Positions 24,007-38,811 of a stretch of DNA of 64,000 bases are shown one piece after another. The notes below the pieces were generated by a model. It had not been told where the DNA came from. It did not search any database and saw only the letters and a program-made list of their open reading frames with translations. Origin of the DNA: Strix aluco. Lineage: Eukaryota > Chordata > Aves > Strigiformes > Strigidae. Made by a program: the position numbers and the translations under genes. Within the stretch, counting starts at the first letter, position 1; the number at the start of each line of letters is the position of its first letter. Location: assembly GCF_031877795.1 (NCBI RefSeq), contig NC_133933.1, positions 72,172,503 to 72,236,502 of the forward strand, written 5' to 3'.

Positions 24007-25399
24007 GTGAGCATCGAGTGCTTTCTGGTAGGGCTTTGCAAGTCTGTCTTTGACAGGTCCCCCTTGGGACTGGGATGTGGGGGAGGCAAAGGGAGGATGC
24101 TGACAGAGTTGTCTCCCAGTAGTTTCTCACCAGCTCCAATTTTCCCTTTGAAGAACCAGCGTAAAGCTTTGGAAACATCTTTGGTAGGGTGTGCATCTGG
24201 TCTTCTCACAGGCAGTGAGGAAGGAGCTGTAATTAGTTCTCATTGTATCCTGGAAAGAGTACTGGAGTGAGTCATGAATTTGCTTTGCACTCACACAAAA
24301 CCATCAATCCAGCAATCGCAAATCACCTCACAGAGGTTAATTGATTAAACTTAACTCTGCTCTTCTGGGGTTGGCATGGAGGGGTGCCCTCTCTCTCAGA
24401 AATAAAGAACCAGGGAGTCTGGAAAGTGACCATGAGGGACCACAAGGTTTTCCTGAAGTTCTGCCCTGCATTTGGGGCTACTTCAGGTGGTGCAGCAATG
24501 CAAAGGGATGGGTACGAGCCAGACAGGCACATCACAGGGGCAATGTTTTGCTGGGTTTTCCTGCTGCAGATCTTTTTATGGTGTTTTTAGTGCTGCGCTC
24601 TGCTTGTGCACAAAACACAGTGGAAGGATGGTAAAGAGGCTTGCACTGGTTAGGGCTTGGTTAGGGCATGGACTCTGTTGAATGACAGTGAAAACACCAT
24701 GTCAAGCCCACGTATCAGTCTAGGAAAAGAAAGTTGCTTCCCTGCCACTGCAAGGGAAAACTTGGGGTCACGCTAAATAAAACTGAGGGCTTTATAAATC
24801 TGCTTCAGCTTCAGACAAATACCTGCTTTGGGATCCACAGTATCTATGTTAATCTAAAATTCCCCATGCTGCTCCATAGTAGGAGGAGAGAGGAGGTGGC
24901 CGCCATTAGCTGTGGACATGGAAAGTCTGAGCTGTGATCAGCAGCTGTGGCTGGAGTCGACAGTTCTTCCCTCCTTGAGAACAGCTTTTTGGGGCAGGAA
25001 GAAAATGGGAAAGGACATACTTAAGCTATGATGGAGCGTACTGTCCATGTTCTCCCAGTTGCCATCCTGACTGCTCTAGGAACTGTCTAGGACACATAAA
25101 TAGTACTGATACGCAAAAAAGCATTCTGGAAAACAATCTTGGGCAAATTATCAGAAACTTTAGGAAATATGCTTTTTCTCACCTTTGACATGTGGTCTGT
25201 TCAAGTTTTACATTTTAAACTGGCCCAAGACCTCAAACTGAATTAAGCGCTTAATAAGGAAGCTACTACCTAAGTGATGAAGAGTGGAATTTAAAATAAA
25301 AATGAGAGGATGACCTCCTTAAGTTGGAGTAGCCACTATATTTGTCTCTTTCCACACACCTAGGAAGCAGAGGTAATGTAAATAAAAGTTGTGTATTTG

Positions 25400-25452
25400 T
25401 GTATATATATATATCTGTATGGATATGTTACACAAAATGCTGAGATATATAT
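25400..25452. repeat. TA-rich simple repeat
   Basis: GTATATATATATATCTGTAT followed by further TA dinucleotide runs to about 25452. A degenerate microsatellite. Confidence 0.7.
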
Positions 25453-26449
25453 GTATGTACAAAATACTATGATAAAATTATCAGCACCCAGTTGCCAGCA
25501 GGTTTCTGAGTTCCTACAGTCTGCATCCTGCTGCTAGTGGATGGTAAAACTCGTACTAGTACATCTTTGGAGCCAGAGTATTTCAGCTTGTGCTTCCATT
25601 TACTGTGCAAACCCCTCCACATGAGGAGAAAAAAACCAGTGGTGACAGCTCACAGATCATTTTGCAGCAATGCCCTCGCATGTGAGAGAAAAAGGCTATT
25701 AGCTGATAGCTGTCTATAATAAAAAAACCTGCACAGCCTTGGGAGGGGGTGGTATGTGCCCTAGAGACCCGGGAATGTTTGCATTAAAAATGAGAGACCT
25801 TGTGTTGCTCTGATGCTTCTTCAGTCTTCAGCAGCACCACCTCTTGCTGTTCTCTGCTTCTGGTGGCTTTCTCTCAGCTGTACTCACACATGTTTCTACC
25901 AGCAGGCTAGATGCAGCACTAACACACATGCAGGTGTTTCTTGCTTACACCATGAGCAAGGCTGATACAGACGTGTTACTTGGCTCCCTCCCCTCACAAT
26001 CGGCACATCCCTAGAATACTTGCAAGTACCTAGAAACACGGATGTTCACTAGCAGGCTTGTGCTGGTTCCTCTGTCGTCTTCTTCCTTGCTTCAGAGGAT
26101 GCTTGAGACACTCAAGACACTCTGTGCCTGATAGGTTTGCAGGATCTAGGGCTACAAAAGCTCTTCTCAGGTCAGACTCTCCCTTTGTCTCCCTCCCTCT
26201 CTCCCTGAGCTCTCTGTCTGTGTCGGATTTCTCCTAAACTTTTTGCTCCCCTCCGTACCTGACAGCAGGGGTGAACACACTGTTCTGTGATTGCATTATG
26301 ATTTATGTTGCATTTTCTGAAGCGCGAGTAGTGCTTCAGAAAGAGTCTGAAGTAACTCCTGCTATATTGCTAAACAGGAGTGGACCACTTTGTGCACTTT
26401 GAATTTCCATTAGGACAACCATTCTTTAGACCTTTCTCAGGCAGATTCT

Positions 26450-26468
26450 CCCCCCCCCCGCCCCCCCC
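26450..26468. repeat. Poly-C tract with a single G interruption
   Basis: Eighteen C residues with one G at 26460. The complementary strand is a G-run able in principle to form G-quadruplex-like structures. It may also be a sequencing or assembly weak spot. Confidence 0.8.
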
Positions 26469-29400
26469 AACAACCCTTTTGATTTCTCTTACCACAAGCA
26501 GTACACCAGCAATCACGTTGTGGGTAATGGCAGGTCTATTGACAGGGAACGTGGGTTTATTGCTATAGTTGCAGGGACTAAATCAGAGCATTCGTGCACT
26601 GATTGTAGTAGCTCCCAACTGGCTACAAAGTCAGCTGAGTCCTACTTGGATTAGCAGCTTTAAGGAGTTGGATTTCATAGGAATCTTTAACCATTCTCAG
26701 CACAACATGCAGATAGTAAGGGAGAAGATTTATTTTTAAAGCATTAGTTGGGATGATTAATTTTCTGGTGTAAGAATTTAAAATAGTGAGAATTTGTACT
26801 TATGTACTTCCTATGTATATTCCCCTTTCCACAATCCCAGAAAAAAGTGCAAGGTTTCTTAATGTCAGTTTAACCATGTACATAGAATGGCTACTGGAGT
26901 AAATAACGACCTACTAATCCAATTGCACTGTAACATCAAAGCTGCAGCAGCCAAACAATGAAAACTATAGCTATCTAGGTGGTAAGGAGACAGAGCTTGA
27001 TTCATTCACTGGTCTTCTGTGGTGCAATGTGTGCTGTGGGGACGAAACTCTTCATTTACTCTATCTGTAAGCAATATTTTGCACACACTGCACTTAGGTC
27101 TAGATGATTTTACAAGTAAATATATGACTTGCAAATTAGCCCCACTGCTCTTGATAGAGTTTCAGTACCTCTGGAAGCATAAGGAAAGCATAAGTCTTTG
27201 TAAGGATGGATGTATTTTTTTCCATGTAGTAAGGTATTTTTATTAGAAACTGCAAAGTCAAGCTCCAGGGAGAGTGGGAATTTGCTTGTCCTTGGACAAG
27301 GTAAAAGCTCTAAAAGACCCCATTCTGCCTTCATATCCATGTTACACCAAATGCAATCTATGTCTCTCTTTTTAGACACAAGCATGTCTGCTGCAGCTCC
27401 TGGTGGAGAGTAAGTTGAAAACATGCTGCATGCACCCGTTCCACCATTAGTCTCTCTACTGGCCTATAAAAAATTATGTTCCTGATGCTATTAATGGAAT
27501 TGTGATTTATTTAACTGTAACTCCCAAAACTGCAAATGGATGGAACTATATAGACCCTGTTTCCTTTCAGAATACTTTAAGCTAGAGAAGCTACAGATGA
27601 TTGAATTTTTGCTGTTGGTAGTGAATACTACATCCTAGACACCTTTCTGAGGAAACTCTGTTCTTGTTCACCTCTCTGTTCCTGGCTTGAAGCAGAGGGA
27701 AGGGTTTCCCTGGGATGCTATCACTGTGTTTCATGCTACACCTGGAGTTTTGGGTTGGTTGAAGCCTTACCCAGTTTGCCTCAAGCAGGACAGCCAAGGT
27801 TTGAGGAGCTTGTTCATACTCCCATGTTCCCAGTGCCCCTTCCCTCCATCAATGTGTGACTGTGCAGTCAGAGCCCCAACCTGCAGTCACCGTCTACAGC
27901 AGCCCAACACTATGCAGAGTCAGGAACATGGGGTTGTAGTAATAGCCCTGAGTTCTTCTAAAGTGCCTTTCATTCATCACACTCAAAGGACCATACAGAA
28001 GTAGAGAAATTATTGTTATCCTTGGTTTAAAAACAGAAACAGAGGTGAAGGGAGAGGAAGGTTCTGCAAATCCCAGGGATGGCTCTCAGGGCCGTTGTTT
28101 TGGACTGTGCAGTCATAATATCATTGCTACTGGACTGTTGAATCTCTGAAGGGAATAGGAAGGCTGATTGTAAAATGAGAGCAAGTTTGCCAGATAGATA
28201 CAAATATCTTGGTAATCAGCACTGATTAGAAAGGAACTATAGTGCAGACTGAAGTACATGACAATTTAATAGCTCATTAAAATATGTTATTAAAAAATTA
28301 AACTACTGAAACTCCATTGGAAACTGATTTGATTGAATATTTTTCTTTGAACATTTTAGTAAATATTGATGCATAGTGAGCTAAGTACTGTATGGCCACT
28401 GATTTTTACAGATAGCATGCAAGTACAGGCTTCCATCTTTATGTTGCAAAAATTATGTCTGTTTTAATACTGATATAATTATTTTATGGGTAATTGAATT
28501 TAATATTCTGCAGACTTAATTTAACCAGTGGCAGGACAGTAAAAACTGTCAAACTTTAATTGTGAAAAATGTAGAACTACTCAAGGCACCTATTCTGTTG
28601 GTGTTTCTTGCCACTAGCCATGTTCCCCTACCTGTAGCCTTCCCATTTTTGCTCTGCCTAAATAGAAATCCACATTGCCTTCTTTTTCCCCTAAGGCTAA
28701 ATGCACACATCAGTGATGGGATTAGGACCCCAAGGATAGGGACTTGCCACAGTACAGGGAGAGTTGGTAGCTTCTCTCTGCAGTTCAACTGTTCCAAAGC
28801 AGCATTTGTGTTGTGTAAATTGCAGTGCCAGGACATCTCCTCCTTATGATGGACCCGTGAAACTCATCAGGAAAGTTTATGCTATGTGCTCTTTCTCTGG
28901 GGAGAAGGGATGTGTAAGCCAGCAGCCTCCATCTTTGCAGGCTGGGGGTGCAGTGAAGCAACACGCTGTAAATGCAGTGGTCCACTCCCTGCTCCCTCTC
29001 CTGGAGCTCTGGAAAGTGCCAAGTCTTTCTGCAGAGGAAAAAAAATGATGGGAAGAGACAATGGTGGGGTCATACAGACATCCCTGGTTAATGCTCTTCC
29101 AGGTGGAAGGGAGTTAAAGATGTTCAGTGTTGCCAGGTGGAGATCCCCCCTCTGGGTGGCTGCTTGGTGCTCTCTGACAGCTGCATGAGGGGCAATGAAA
29201 AAAAACCCCAATCCTTTGGGATTTGCACCTTCTTTGGGGAATATGAATAGCTTCATTTCAAAACTCTCTTTGGTGAGCTATAGAGAGCATGAACATGCTC
29301 AGGCTCACGGTTCCTCTTGGCTCTCCTTTGCTGGCCACATATCCACGTCTGCTCACCCTCTCTGCAGTTTCAATTTCACCCTTTCTGATTCTGTTACTGG

Positions 29401-32400
29401 GAAACAGCATCTTTCCAGCGTGCGCCTCCCTTTCCAGCTCTGCCCCCTTTTATGGGTTCAGCAGGCCAGCAGCAGAGTGCTGGAACCACTTACAAAAAGT
29501 CCTGTTAACCCCGTAACTGCAGCTAGGCAAACTGAATAGAAGAGGAATCCTTGTATAGGAAGTCTCAGCTGCCCAAGTCCTAATTTAGACAAGAAATTGC
29601 TTTCAACACTAATAGTTAGAAAACTATCATGTAGGATGCAATGATTTTTTACTGGTTTTAAGCCAACCTAGAGGGAACAAATCCTGCTCCCTTATCAGTG
29701 TGAAAAGCCAGTGAGTCAATGAAAGCTAGGATGTGAGGTCTGTATGAATATGTATGAATAAAGCAAGCTGCCTCTTCAGGATTAATAAAGGCACTTTTTC
29801 TTATAAAAAGCAACAAGACAATTTAAACAGAGGCTAAAGCATGGACAGCTTTGAACAGCTTTGATGAAGAGAATTAGGTTTGTATTTCTTACAGGTGAAA
29901 GATCAATAAAAATGACCTGTGCATTTACTGGGTGGACTCTCAGTTGAGTGCATGCCAAAGGGAGAATTGCACACAAAATGGTAGAAATTTGTGGTACAGT
30001 GTTTGCACTTGCTAATTTGTCTCATTTTTTACAGAGATAGAAGCCAAATCTGTCTGTAAAAATGGAAGGGTTTTTTTCCCTTGAACATCATTGTTTCCTT
30101 TACTCTCGATTCAGCAGTTAGCACTGAGTCCTAGGTACAGCCAGAGTAGTAGATAGTTTGGATTCTCTTTTGTGGTCAGTAGTCAGACCATGTTGGTATA
30201 TTTTCTCTATTAATATGTACCACTGAAACTCTCCTGCGCTTGTTCAGGCTGCTTCAAAACCATGTTTTATTCTGAACAAGAAGGAAAGTGCCCTTCAGTG
30301 AATGCAATATGAGAACAAAACCTGACTTTTATGGGTCAAATATTGCTCATTTTATTCATGCTGCCCTCAATGGGATGACTCATCCAGACACAGTGAGAAA
30401 AATCTGACCCTGTATAGCTGGTGCTCAGGGTGAAGCTGTTTCAAGGATCTCCTTGTGGGGATTTTTTTTTCCATGACATTCAGCTTCAGGCCTCTCTATG
30501 GATGGCATGGGAGGTGGGCAGAATACCCAAACTGCCTGGCTTATCTCAACACAGGGATCAACCCCCTGCCTTGGCTTGCTGAGATGTGCTGGTTTCTTGC
30601 AGTGGAGAGGGTTCCCTGGCTGTTGTTGCACATCGTCCTCCAGGGATGCGAGGAGGAGGTCTGCAGCAGGACAAACCCCATTTCCCTACAGATGAACCTG
30701 ACATCCTATAAAAATAACAAGACAATTTTCACAAACTCAGGCTCTGGGAAGATAAGGGGACAACTATAGCAAATGACAGAGGAAGGAAGATCCTGAAATA
30801 AACATCTCATGATACACAAGCCCATGACCATGCACCATTTCTGAGTTACAGGGCTTTTGTGGGGTATTTTTTTCTTCCAGTACGTGGTGATCTATGCACA
30901 ACAGAACATGACATTAGTCCAGGTTCACTGTTTCTGATTAGATCTGTGGACACACAGTAATGGCACAAGGGGCAGCATGCTGTGATCTCAGTAGGGGAAG
31001 ATGCTTAAACATGTTTCCAGTTCTGGGCTTCACCTGTGAAATGCTCAGCACTCTGGCCTGATCCTGCAACTTAATTTAAGCAGCTTTTTTAAACCTAGTC
31101 CAACAAAGCACAGGTTTTCTGTTAAACACACACTTCAATAAACATACCTTAAGTCAAAATAATTAACACTGCAAAGAAAATGAATAAAACTAAATGAAAC
31201 ACAAACAGCTAAAACAGTGACTAATGCTCTTCAAAAGCAGCTTTTGGCATTCTCTTCACTGCTACTGTAATTCCGACTTGTGTGGGTAAACCAAACAAAA
31301 GGTCAAAGATGTTGCATTTGGAGCTGTGGTTTCACTTGCTCTTTCCATTATAGTAGGTGCTGCACGCACAAAGCTCTGCTGCCACATGCAGAGCGCAAGC
31401 CCTCTGGATAGATGAGAATCAGAAGAAAGTATTAAAAAAGAAAAAAAGGCCATAAACCTATCAGGAAAGGAATAAATCAGAAACTGCAGAAGTAATTTTT
31501 TAAAAAATTCCATTATGATTGAAATGGCTTAAAGCACTTGACATTTAAAGTTTGACTTTATATGGCAAAAGATAAATCTTACAGCTTTTGTTTTTTGATG
31601 GTTTTGTGCTGGCAAAAATCAGACCCTCTGCAGCCTAATTAGGTAAGATCAAGATAAGATGCGTTCTTTGCAGAGAGCCTTTTGAAGGGAGTTTATGTCT
31701 GTGGCAATTCAGCAGCTTGGAGGATTTGTGTCCCAGACTGACCAAACTTGCAGATTTTCATTGCTTAGGATATTTTAAAGAGAAAAGAGCTGTTACAAAG
31801 TCCAGTAAGTTGCTCTATCACTTGATAGAGGATCTTCCACACAAATTCACGCTGCCTTCGTGACCACTGCTAACCCTGTGCTTCTGGAGCACTGTGTGGG
31901 CACGGGGGAGCTGGGCTCACCCACTCTCAGTGGATAAACCTTCTGGGGGTAGGAAGGAAGGGGTGGATAAAAGCCATACAGGTGCGTTATACTATTTGTA
32001 ACCACTCCCACAGCCTGGGATTGGAGAGTGAAGCTGGGGCATGCTTCCTTCTTAGCCTGCCATTGTGCATATGATTTTCAGCCTCTTTGTATTTTCCCCA
32101 CAAGATGTTAGTTTATTTGAGTTTAGTGGGGAAAATCCAGCACGCTGATAACATCTTCGGTGCTCAGGAAGTATTTGACTGAAAAAAAAGTGACACCTAA
32201 CTTCTCACCATCAGCAACTGGTTGCTTTTCCCTACTTAATCAGAGTATAATATGATTAAAGTTATTAAGCAAAACTCTCCTCCCCGCAACTTTAAAATAG
32301 ATCTCTCTTCTTGCCAAAGAACAGAAACTCTGAACAATTGGCTAACCCCCAAATAATGCCCCTAAAGAATGATATCTTTTTTATTGACACTAATTATAGA

Positions 32401-35400
32401 TACATTATGCCCTTCATATTACTTTGGGAGCCTGCAGCAGCCTTAATAAAACTGTGATTTCAGCTGAGCTATGTTGTAGGGGAAAGCAGACTATTGTAAT
32501 TCTGGCTGAATGGCTGCACCAGGGGACCATGCCTTTATATGAAAAGCAGAACCATTTCACCAGCCCCTTAAACAGAGTCACCTCTGATCCGGGAAGACAG
32601 CACCCATATGGGCAACTGATGACAACATAATAGTGGAGAAAGAAGCACTGGGAAAAGGACACTGGGACAAAGTTCTACACTTTCAGGACATGTAGGGACA
32701 TCTTTCATCTCCCTGCAAAGCAGCCAGGTTCCCGGTTCTTTGGATTTTCTTTCAAAGACCGCTCAGCCTGCCAGCTGCAATGAATTTGGTGGGTGCTACT
32801 GAGAGATGAAAGGGAGAATTTTTTCCTTCAAGGATTCAAACTCATGGGGCTAGGGAGTCAATGCCTAGTGGTTTGGTTTTGTTAGGAGAAAAGCTTGGTC
32901 TTTGTTAAAAAAAAAAAAAAGAGAGAAATAAAAACAAAAGAATGGGGATATTTGGAAGTGCTTAGCAGCACCGTGTAGCAGACAGACAGTTAGACTGGGA
33001 GTCAGCCAGCCTGGGCTTGAGCTCCAGCCTTGCTGAATGGTCCTCTGTGCCACCTTAGTGAAGCCTTTTGTCTTGTTTGCACTCTCTCCCTAGCTCCCCT
33101 TGCTAAACTGCCCAGGGGCGTACAGCAAAAGGGAGTTACATACAAGTGATGTATTATTGTTGTTTAGTCATGGACCTGATTTTGAGTCATATTTCCTATC
33201 AGCATCAGTAAAACATTCCTTCCAAGAGCAGTCACTGGCAGTCACTGAATGGGGCTCTAAACTGCTGGGAAGAAAATGGGAAATATTACTGAGATTTTTT
33301 GCTGTTCTACCTTGTATTATAAAATCTTTCTCTCAGTGGTACTGTCATATGCCCTGACATGAAGAATGACATTCTCCATCTCATGCATGCACTGTATTTA
33401 TATTTTATATTGTTTTTAATACAGAAAGACTCTTTTTGTACCTATAATGAGTAATAAATCAAATAAAGGGCTCATGTCAGAGAGGACAGTGGTGTGGCTG
33501 CTTAGCATTTTAGGAAAGATGGAGGAAAAAGATACTGAAGCAATTGTTATGGTTGCTTTGATGTGATCACAGCAGTTGCTAATATGGATTGTCAAACTAG
33601 AGATGAGTTTATGAAAGGATATAAATGTGTTTTTTATTGAACAAAGTAACAATCCAGAAAAGGTGGTTTCAAAGGCAACAAGCTCTTTAATTACAGCCTT
33701 CAAGGGCATTGTTTGATCACTGTAAATAAGCTGTTTTATTCTGGGTTCTGCTACAATGTTTTTTGCATTATATTGCATACATCTTTCTCAAATCAAAAAG
33801 ATTCAGTCCTTAAGGTTACTTGAATTACATTTTCAACATCTTACAGCTGCTTTGTGGCTTGAGCGGGAAAAACACAGTTACTGTTGTGCAAGAACAAATA
33901 AATGTGCTAAAAGGTCCATTTTAATTTTATTTTTCAATATATTGTGTATGTGTCCATATCACACAGCTGAAGTAAAATCTTTCAGGGTCATGTTGTCACA
34001 CAGTGGGTATTTTCACAATGTTTTAAGCCTAATTATCGTGGCTTTTAAAGGAAAAAATTTTTAGTGTCCCTTTTGAAAACCATGTGGTTTCCCTCCCTCC
34101 CTTTTATCAGCACAAATATTTGCTGCAAATGCCTAGATGACAAATCACACAGGTAACATTTTTCTTGTCTGAAAGTAATCTTCATTGTACTATTCCAGGC
34201 AAATCGCCAAGCAAGGGCTAAAATCAGGGCTAAGGCAATCTAGTTGCAGACAAATATGTAATTACAATCAATACGGTATGTGCAATTGCACCCCCAAAAA
34301 TGAATCGGTTCTTGTATAGCTGGAAGAGTTTCATTTTTTAATGATTTTTTTATCCTAGTATCATTAAAAATGAGGCTTCTGAAATCATGGTCTTGGTCTG
34401 TTAGCCATCCTCCTCCCAACCTCTCACCCTCATAATCTTTCAACCTCTTGGTGTATTTCAAACAAATCTGATAAAGGAGGAGGTAATTAAAGTCCTAGAA
34501 GTTGCCCAGGAAAATGGTCATCTAGGTAGATATCTATCTGTGGACGTATATACACCTCTATCTATCAGCCTATCCGCTCATAAATGTAAGTGTTACTACT
34601 GATAAGGTGTTGAAGGTTGGTCTCTGACTTCCTTAATTGGATGGAAAAGGTGGTGGCATACCTCCGTTACTCAGTGGTTATACCAGCAATTTATCCAATG
34701 TCTCTTCTGGGATGAAAGGTATCATCCTATGGCCATGAGTCCTGGTATTCTTAGACACTCTTTGCTTCTACTACGTTAGAAGCTTTCCTCTCTTCTAGAA
34801 GACTTAAAGCATCCTTCCTAGCTACTTAATACCCTTTCCCTCTTGACGATGCAAAAAATACATATTTTCTTTCTTCCTCTTTTTTTTAATTCAAAAGGGG
34901 TTTCACTTTCTTTGGTATAATTACAAAACATTACCTTTGCCAGTGGATTACGTACCCATGTAATAGTTTATTTCTTTGATGGTAAGACAACCAACTCCCT
35001 TGATTTTTTAAAAAATTTTAATTAAAAACATGACTTTTTTTTTAAGTTTTCATTTTAATTTCACTTTTTCCTAGAACTGATACTTTTAGATGATTGATCC
35101 ATTTGTTTTCCACAGCAATGTTATGTTTTGTTCTGATGAAAGACCCTGAGAGTTAAGGTGCTGTGACAGCCCTGTGTTTCTATTCTGTGCACACTCTTCT
35201 GTGGCTTGCAGTCTGGCATTTATAATCCATCTTTTTTCTGAATGCATTGTCTTGGCCCTTGATGTTTCAAACAGAGCCTGCAGCTCCATGTAATGCTTTT
35301 TGTAGACTCCAGCTTGAACTCCATATGCTTGTCTGCCTCAGGTACTTTCTCTCTTTTATGATTGCAGATTTTCTTTTCTTGTATATTTTACCCTTTCTTG

Positions 35401-37515
35401 TAGTGTTTTAGATTCTCTGCCATCCCTACAGTGCCAGGCCACTGTTTACCCTGTGTAGGTTTTATCTGTATTTCTCATGTTTTGCAAATTTTGATTGCTT
35501 TGTCAAAAGCTAAATTCAGTGTCATTCAATCATCTATTTTTGAGTGTTTGGCAGAGCTAGTCTCTTCTCATGGATATTGCCAGATTGGGTCTTCAGCCTT
35601 GGACCTGTCACTGGATCAGTGTTTTCACTTTTGGCAAGCGCCATTTATACTTTTTATTTTGTGATGGAAGGCAGGACTTCTCAAACTCTCTGTAGTACAA
35701 TTTGTAGTTAAGCTATTGTGCCCACAGAAAAGCAAACCTGATAAAAGTAGTAAGTCTTTCAGAACCAGCCATGATCAGAAACAGTGCCCTTCTCTAACTC
35801 ACCTCTTTATTTCTTGGTGGCACCACTCTGCTGCAGATATAGTCTGAAGTAGTGGTTAGATCTTATTCAATCACATCATTTTTTTGAGAGGTTCAGCCTG
35901 TTAACTGCTCCATTCTTCCCCTCAGGGCCATTGCTTGGTTTGGTCTCCTCCAGCTACCATGTTATTTGGAAATCAGCCACAGCCAGCGAGGCGACCGAAC
36001 CTGCGTGGTTTGGTGCCTGTGCTCCTATGGAGTGGCACTGCCCGCTCGTGGGTGCACGGTGGGGCCCGGCTGCATCGAGGGGCACACTTGCAAAGGCTGT
36101 CTAGCAGAGATGAAAGCAAATGTGCCCAAAACCTATAATTAGTCAGTGTAGTTACTTTCATATGTTAAATGGTCTGTTAGGGGTCTATTTTCAGGTGAGG
36201 TAATCTGGAGAAACTGGATCTGCACTGAAGAGAAAAACCTCCAGAAGCCATGAGCTCCCATTTTGAGTAGGTTTTTGCAAAGAGTTGTTCAGAGGTGAAA
36301 ATATTGGAATTCTTTGCTTCTCTTTCCATGTTTCTATAATGCAGAGCTCGTCACACTGGGTCCTCTGGGATTCCCTGTATCTAATAATATCATGGTTGCT
36401 CATGATCTCTGCTGTGTCTGATGTGAGGAGTGAGGTGGTTCAGCACAAAAGGAGTATTACCCTCTTCACGGCTGCTCAATCTTTCCCTCTCACTCTAATA
36501 TGAAATAAGTATTGCACATACACTTTTCAAACTCTCATAAAATATCCTATGGAGCTCAGCTAAAGCAATGAGAGCTCTGATAATTCCTCATGTGTTTATT
36601 AGAGCAGCAGCCAGCCTACTGATGGGAGCTGTAGCAATATCCAGTGGAGACATCTGAGTTAGTCAATGTCAAATTGCTCAGGGACTAAAGGGAGACCAAA
36701 CAACTATGTACTATCTTTATAATAAGAAAAAGAGATTGTTCTTTTTTAGTTAAATGACAGCAGCTCTCTTGGTCTTCTCCTTAGTACCATATTGGTTGAA
36801 AGGATGCATAAACAGTATGTTCTTTCACCTGACTGTGATTGTTATTTGTGTGGCACTATAATCCAGAATATCCTGGTGTGAGACAGAAAGGCAGAAGCCT
36901 GCTGGGAGAGTTCAGAGCCTAAGTACAACTGTTCCCTTGATTCTTTGTAGGATTATCAGCAAGGGAAACCAGTCAATGTTGTCACATCCAGCCTGCCAAA
37001 AGCATCTACCACATGATTTTTAAATATTTTTTTTAACCTAGATTCTTCTGCATAGGGTTAGAAATGTACCTCAGTACCTGTCTTCTTCAGGGGAGCAGCT
37101 GGGTATTTCCTGGTGTACATCTCAGTTGTGAGAGCATTGCACAAGCAACAGGCAGATTTGCCTGGACATGTCTTCACAACAGAGTAAACTTAACCAATCA
37201 GTTGCTCAGTGTTACTCTCATTCATCTTTCTGTCCTGACACAAACCCATTGTTCTGTGGTGCTCTAGTGAGGCTTTGGATTTATGCTGAAAACAGAGCAA
37301 CTTTTGCTCAGGTTGGTCTCGCAGTGACTTCCAGTGAGACTGAGGTGTTAACCAAGTGCTTGTCATCTGCAAGTGCTGCAGCAGACTTGATAAATATATC
37401 CCAGATATTCAGTAAGAGATGCTTATTAGCCCATGTTAGGGTTGTGACTGGAATTGATTTTGAGTGAGCATTAGGAAAATCACTTGGCTAATAGTTACAT
37501 TTCTGATATGACACC

Positions 37516-37560
37516 TTGGGGAAAAAAAAAAAAAGGGCTTTTTTTTTTTTTTCTCCCCAA
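37516..37560. repeat. Near-perfect A/T palindrome (hairpin)
   Basis: TTGGGG plus 13 A, a GGGC spacer, then 14 T and CTCCCCAA. The arms are complementary apart from one extra T and a C in the right arm. In RNA or single-stranded DNA this folds into a ~20-bp stem with a four-base loop. It also resembles two oppositely oriented homopolymer tails meeting head to head. Confidence 0.8.
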
Positions 37561-38811
37561 CAACTAAAAGGAGATCTGTCGAGTAAAGGATGTTACTTTC
37601 TGTGGGAAATGAGTTCTGCAGGCAATGGCAATATTTCAGTACAGGCCATCTCAATTATTGATTGCTACTATATAGCCAGAGGTCAAGTTGTAAATGTCTT
37701 TCATTGCCTGAGACCGTTCGGGTTACCTAGGTTAAAAGGAAAAAAAAAGAGAAAAAACTTTAAACTGAACAAGATGCAAGAAAGGGCTATTAGAGGGACT
37801 GTGGGAATGAAAATCTGTCTTCTCAGAGGAGATAAAGAGAATTTGTTTCTTCTGGATTTTTGTCAAAAGTGTGACCAGAGAAGGACAAAATTAACCTTGC
37901 AAACCCTTTGAGGAAGAGAGAAATGAAAATGAGAAAAAAAGTATTTTAAGTAGCAGGGCAATGTTAGTAGCAGAGCAAATGAATACACTCACCAATGCAT
38001 TGGGAGTGGAAATGGGAATAAGGTTTCTCACCATGAGGGAAATTAAATTCTGAGATGGAATTCCAGAAAAGGTACTTTCACATCACTTCAGGACAGAGCT
38101 TGGTAAGTTCTTGGAAGGATCTGCACAGCATCAGAAGAACAGAAGCTAGCATTAAAGTCAACATTTCTGATGTTTTGTCTTCAATGCAATTCTATCTACA
38201 AATGGAACACTGTGTTTACTGCACTGCCTTAATATATAGTTAATTGATCCCAGGTCTCAAAGCTGCCAGGTCAGAATCAGTAGGCTCATTTCAGCATGAG
38301 GCAGGGATTACCACGTTAATTTGCCAGTTTTCCAATTTCTTGTACTTTCTTCAGGTTTTCTGATACTAGGGAAAGCTCAAATGCTGGTTGCACTTTGATG
38401 TCTCCTGGCCTCTCCCTAGGCACTTTTTAGGGTCTACAGGTTTTTGTCTTCCGTTGTTTCCTATGGGATATGCTATGCCCTGTGACATGCAGCTCTTGAT
38501 GACCCGGGTGATCCTATGCTGTACTTCATTCCATTTTGGTCTAATAACTTCGAAATGCAGGTTCTTCAAACCTTGTTCTCCTTACATGCATCTAAGAACA
38601 GGGTACACACAGAGCTGATCTAGAGACCACTGAAGTCACAAGGTGGATTTTCTTGTGACAGTAAGGAAGAAAAAATTAAGTTAGTTATAGCAGGATAAGT
38701 ATTATTTCATATAACTTAAATTTTAAGAAATTTTGCTTTCATTCAAAGAGGTAAAGACAAAGTGAGAAAAAGATGAATAACACTTTTCTTTTCTTTTGTA
38801 TTTCTTTTCAG

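Larger units (their letters stand above)
24007..38811 (+). other. THEMIS: THEMIS intron 1
   Basis: A 14.8-kb GT...AG intron (GTGAGC donor; acceptor TTTCTTTTCAG after a strong T-rich tract). It contains an AT simple repeat near 25400, a C-tract at 26450-26468, a small GC-richer patch near 35970-36090 and an A/T hairpin at 37516-37560. Large first introns often hold enhancers, but I cannot point to a specific one. I support no other gene in it. Confidence 0.85.

Noticed and set aside
23538..24010. Several overlapping open frames on both strands around THEMIS exon 1
   Set aside because: They arise from the GC-rich 5' flank. The frame that matters here is the short one at 23916-24006, supported by splice phase and THEMIS similarity.
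35935..36138. GC-rich open frame of 67 codons in THEMIS intron 1
   Set aside because: Both strands are open, no family is recognisable and there is no good donor. Base composition explains it.
38055..38110. Possible alternative THEMIS first exon ending in a GTAAGT donor (at 38103)
   Set aside because: The peptide bears no resemblance to the THEMIS amino terminus and the phase that fits 38812 lacks an ATG. The exon at 23916 fits fully.
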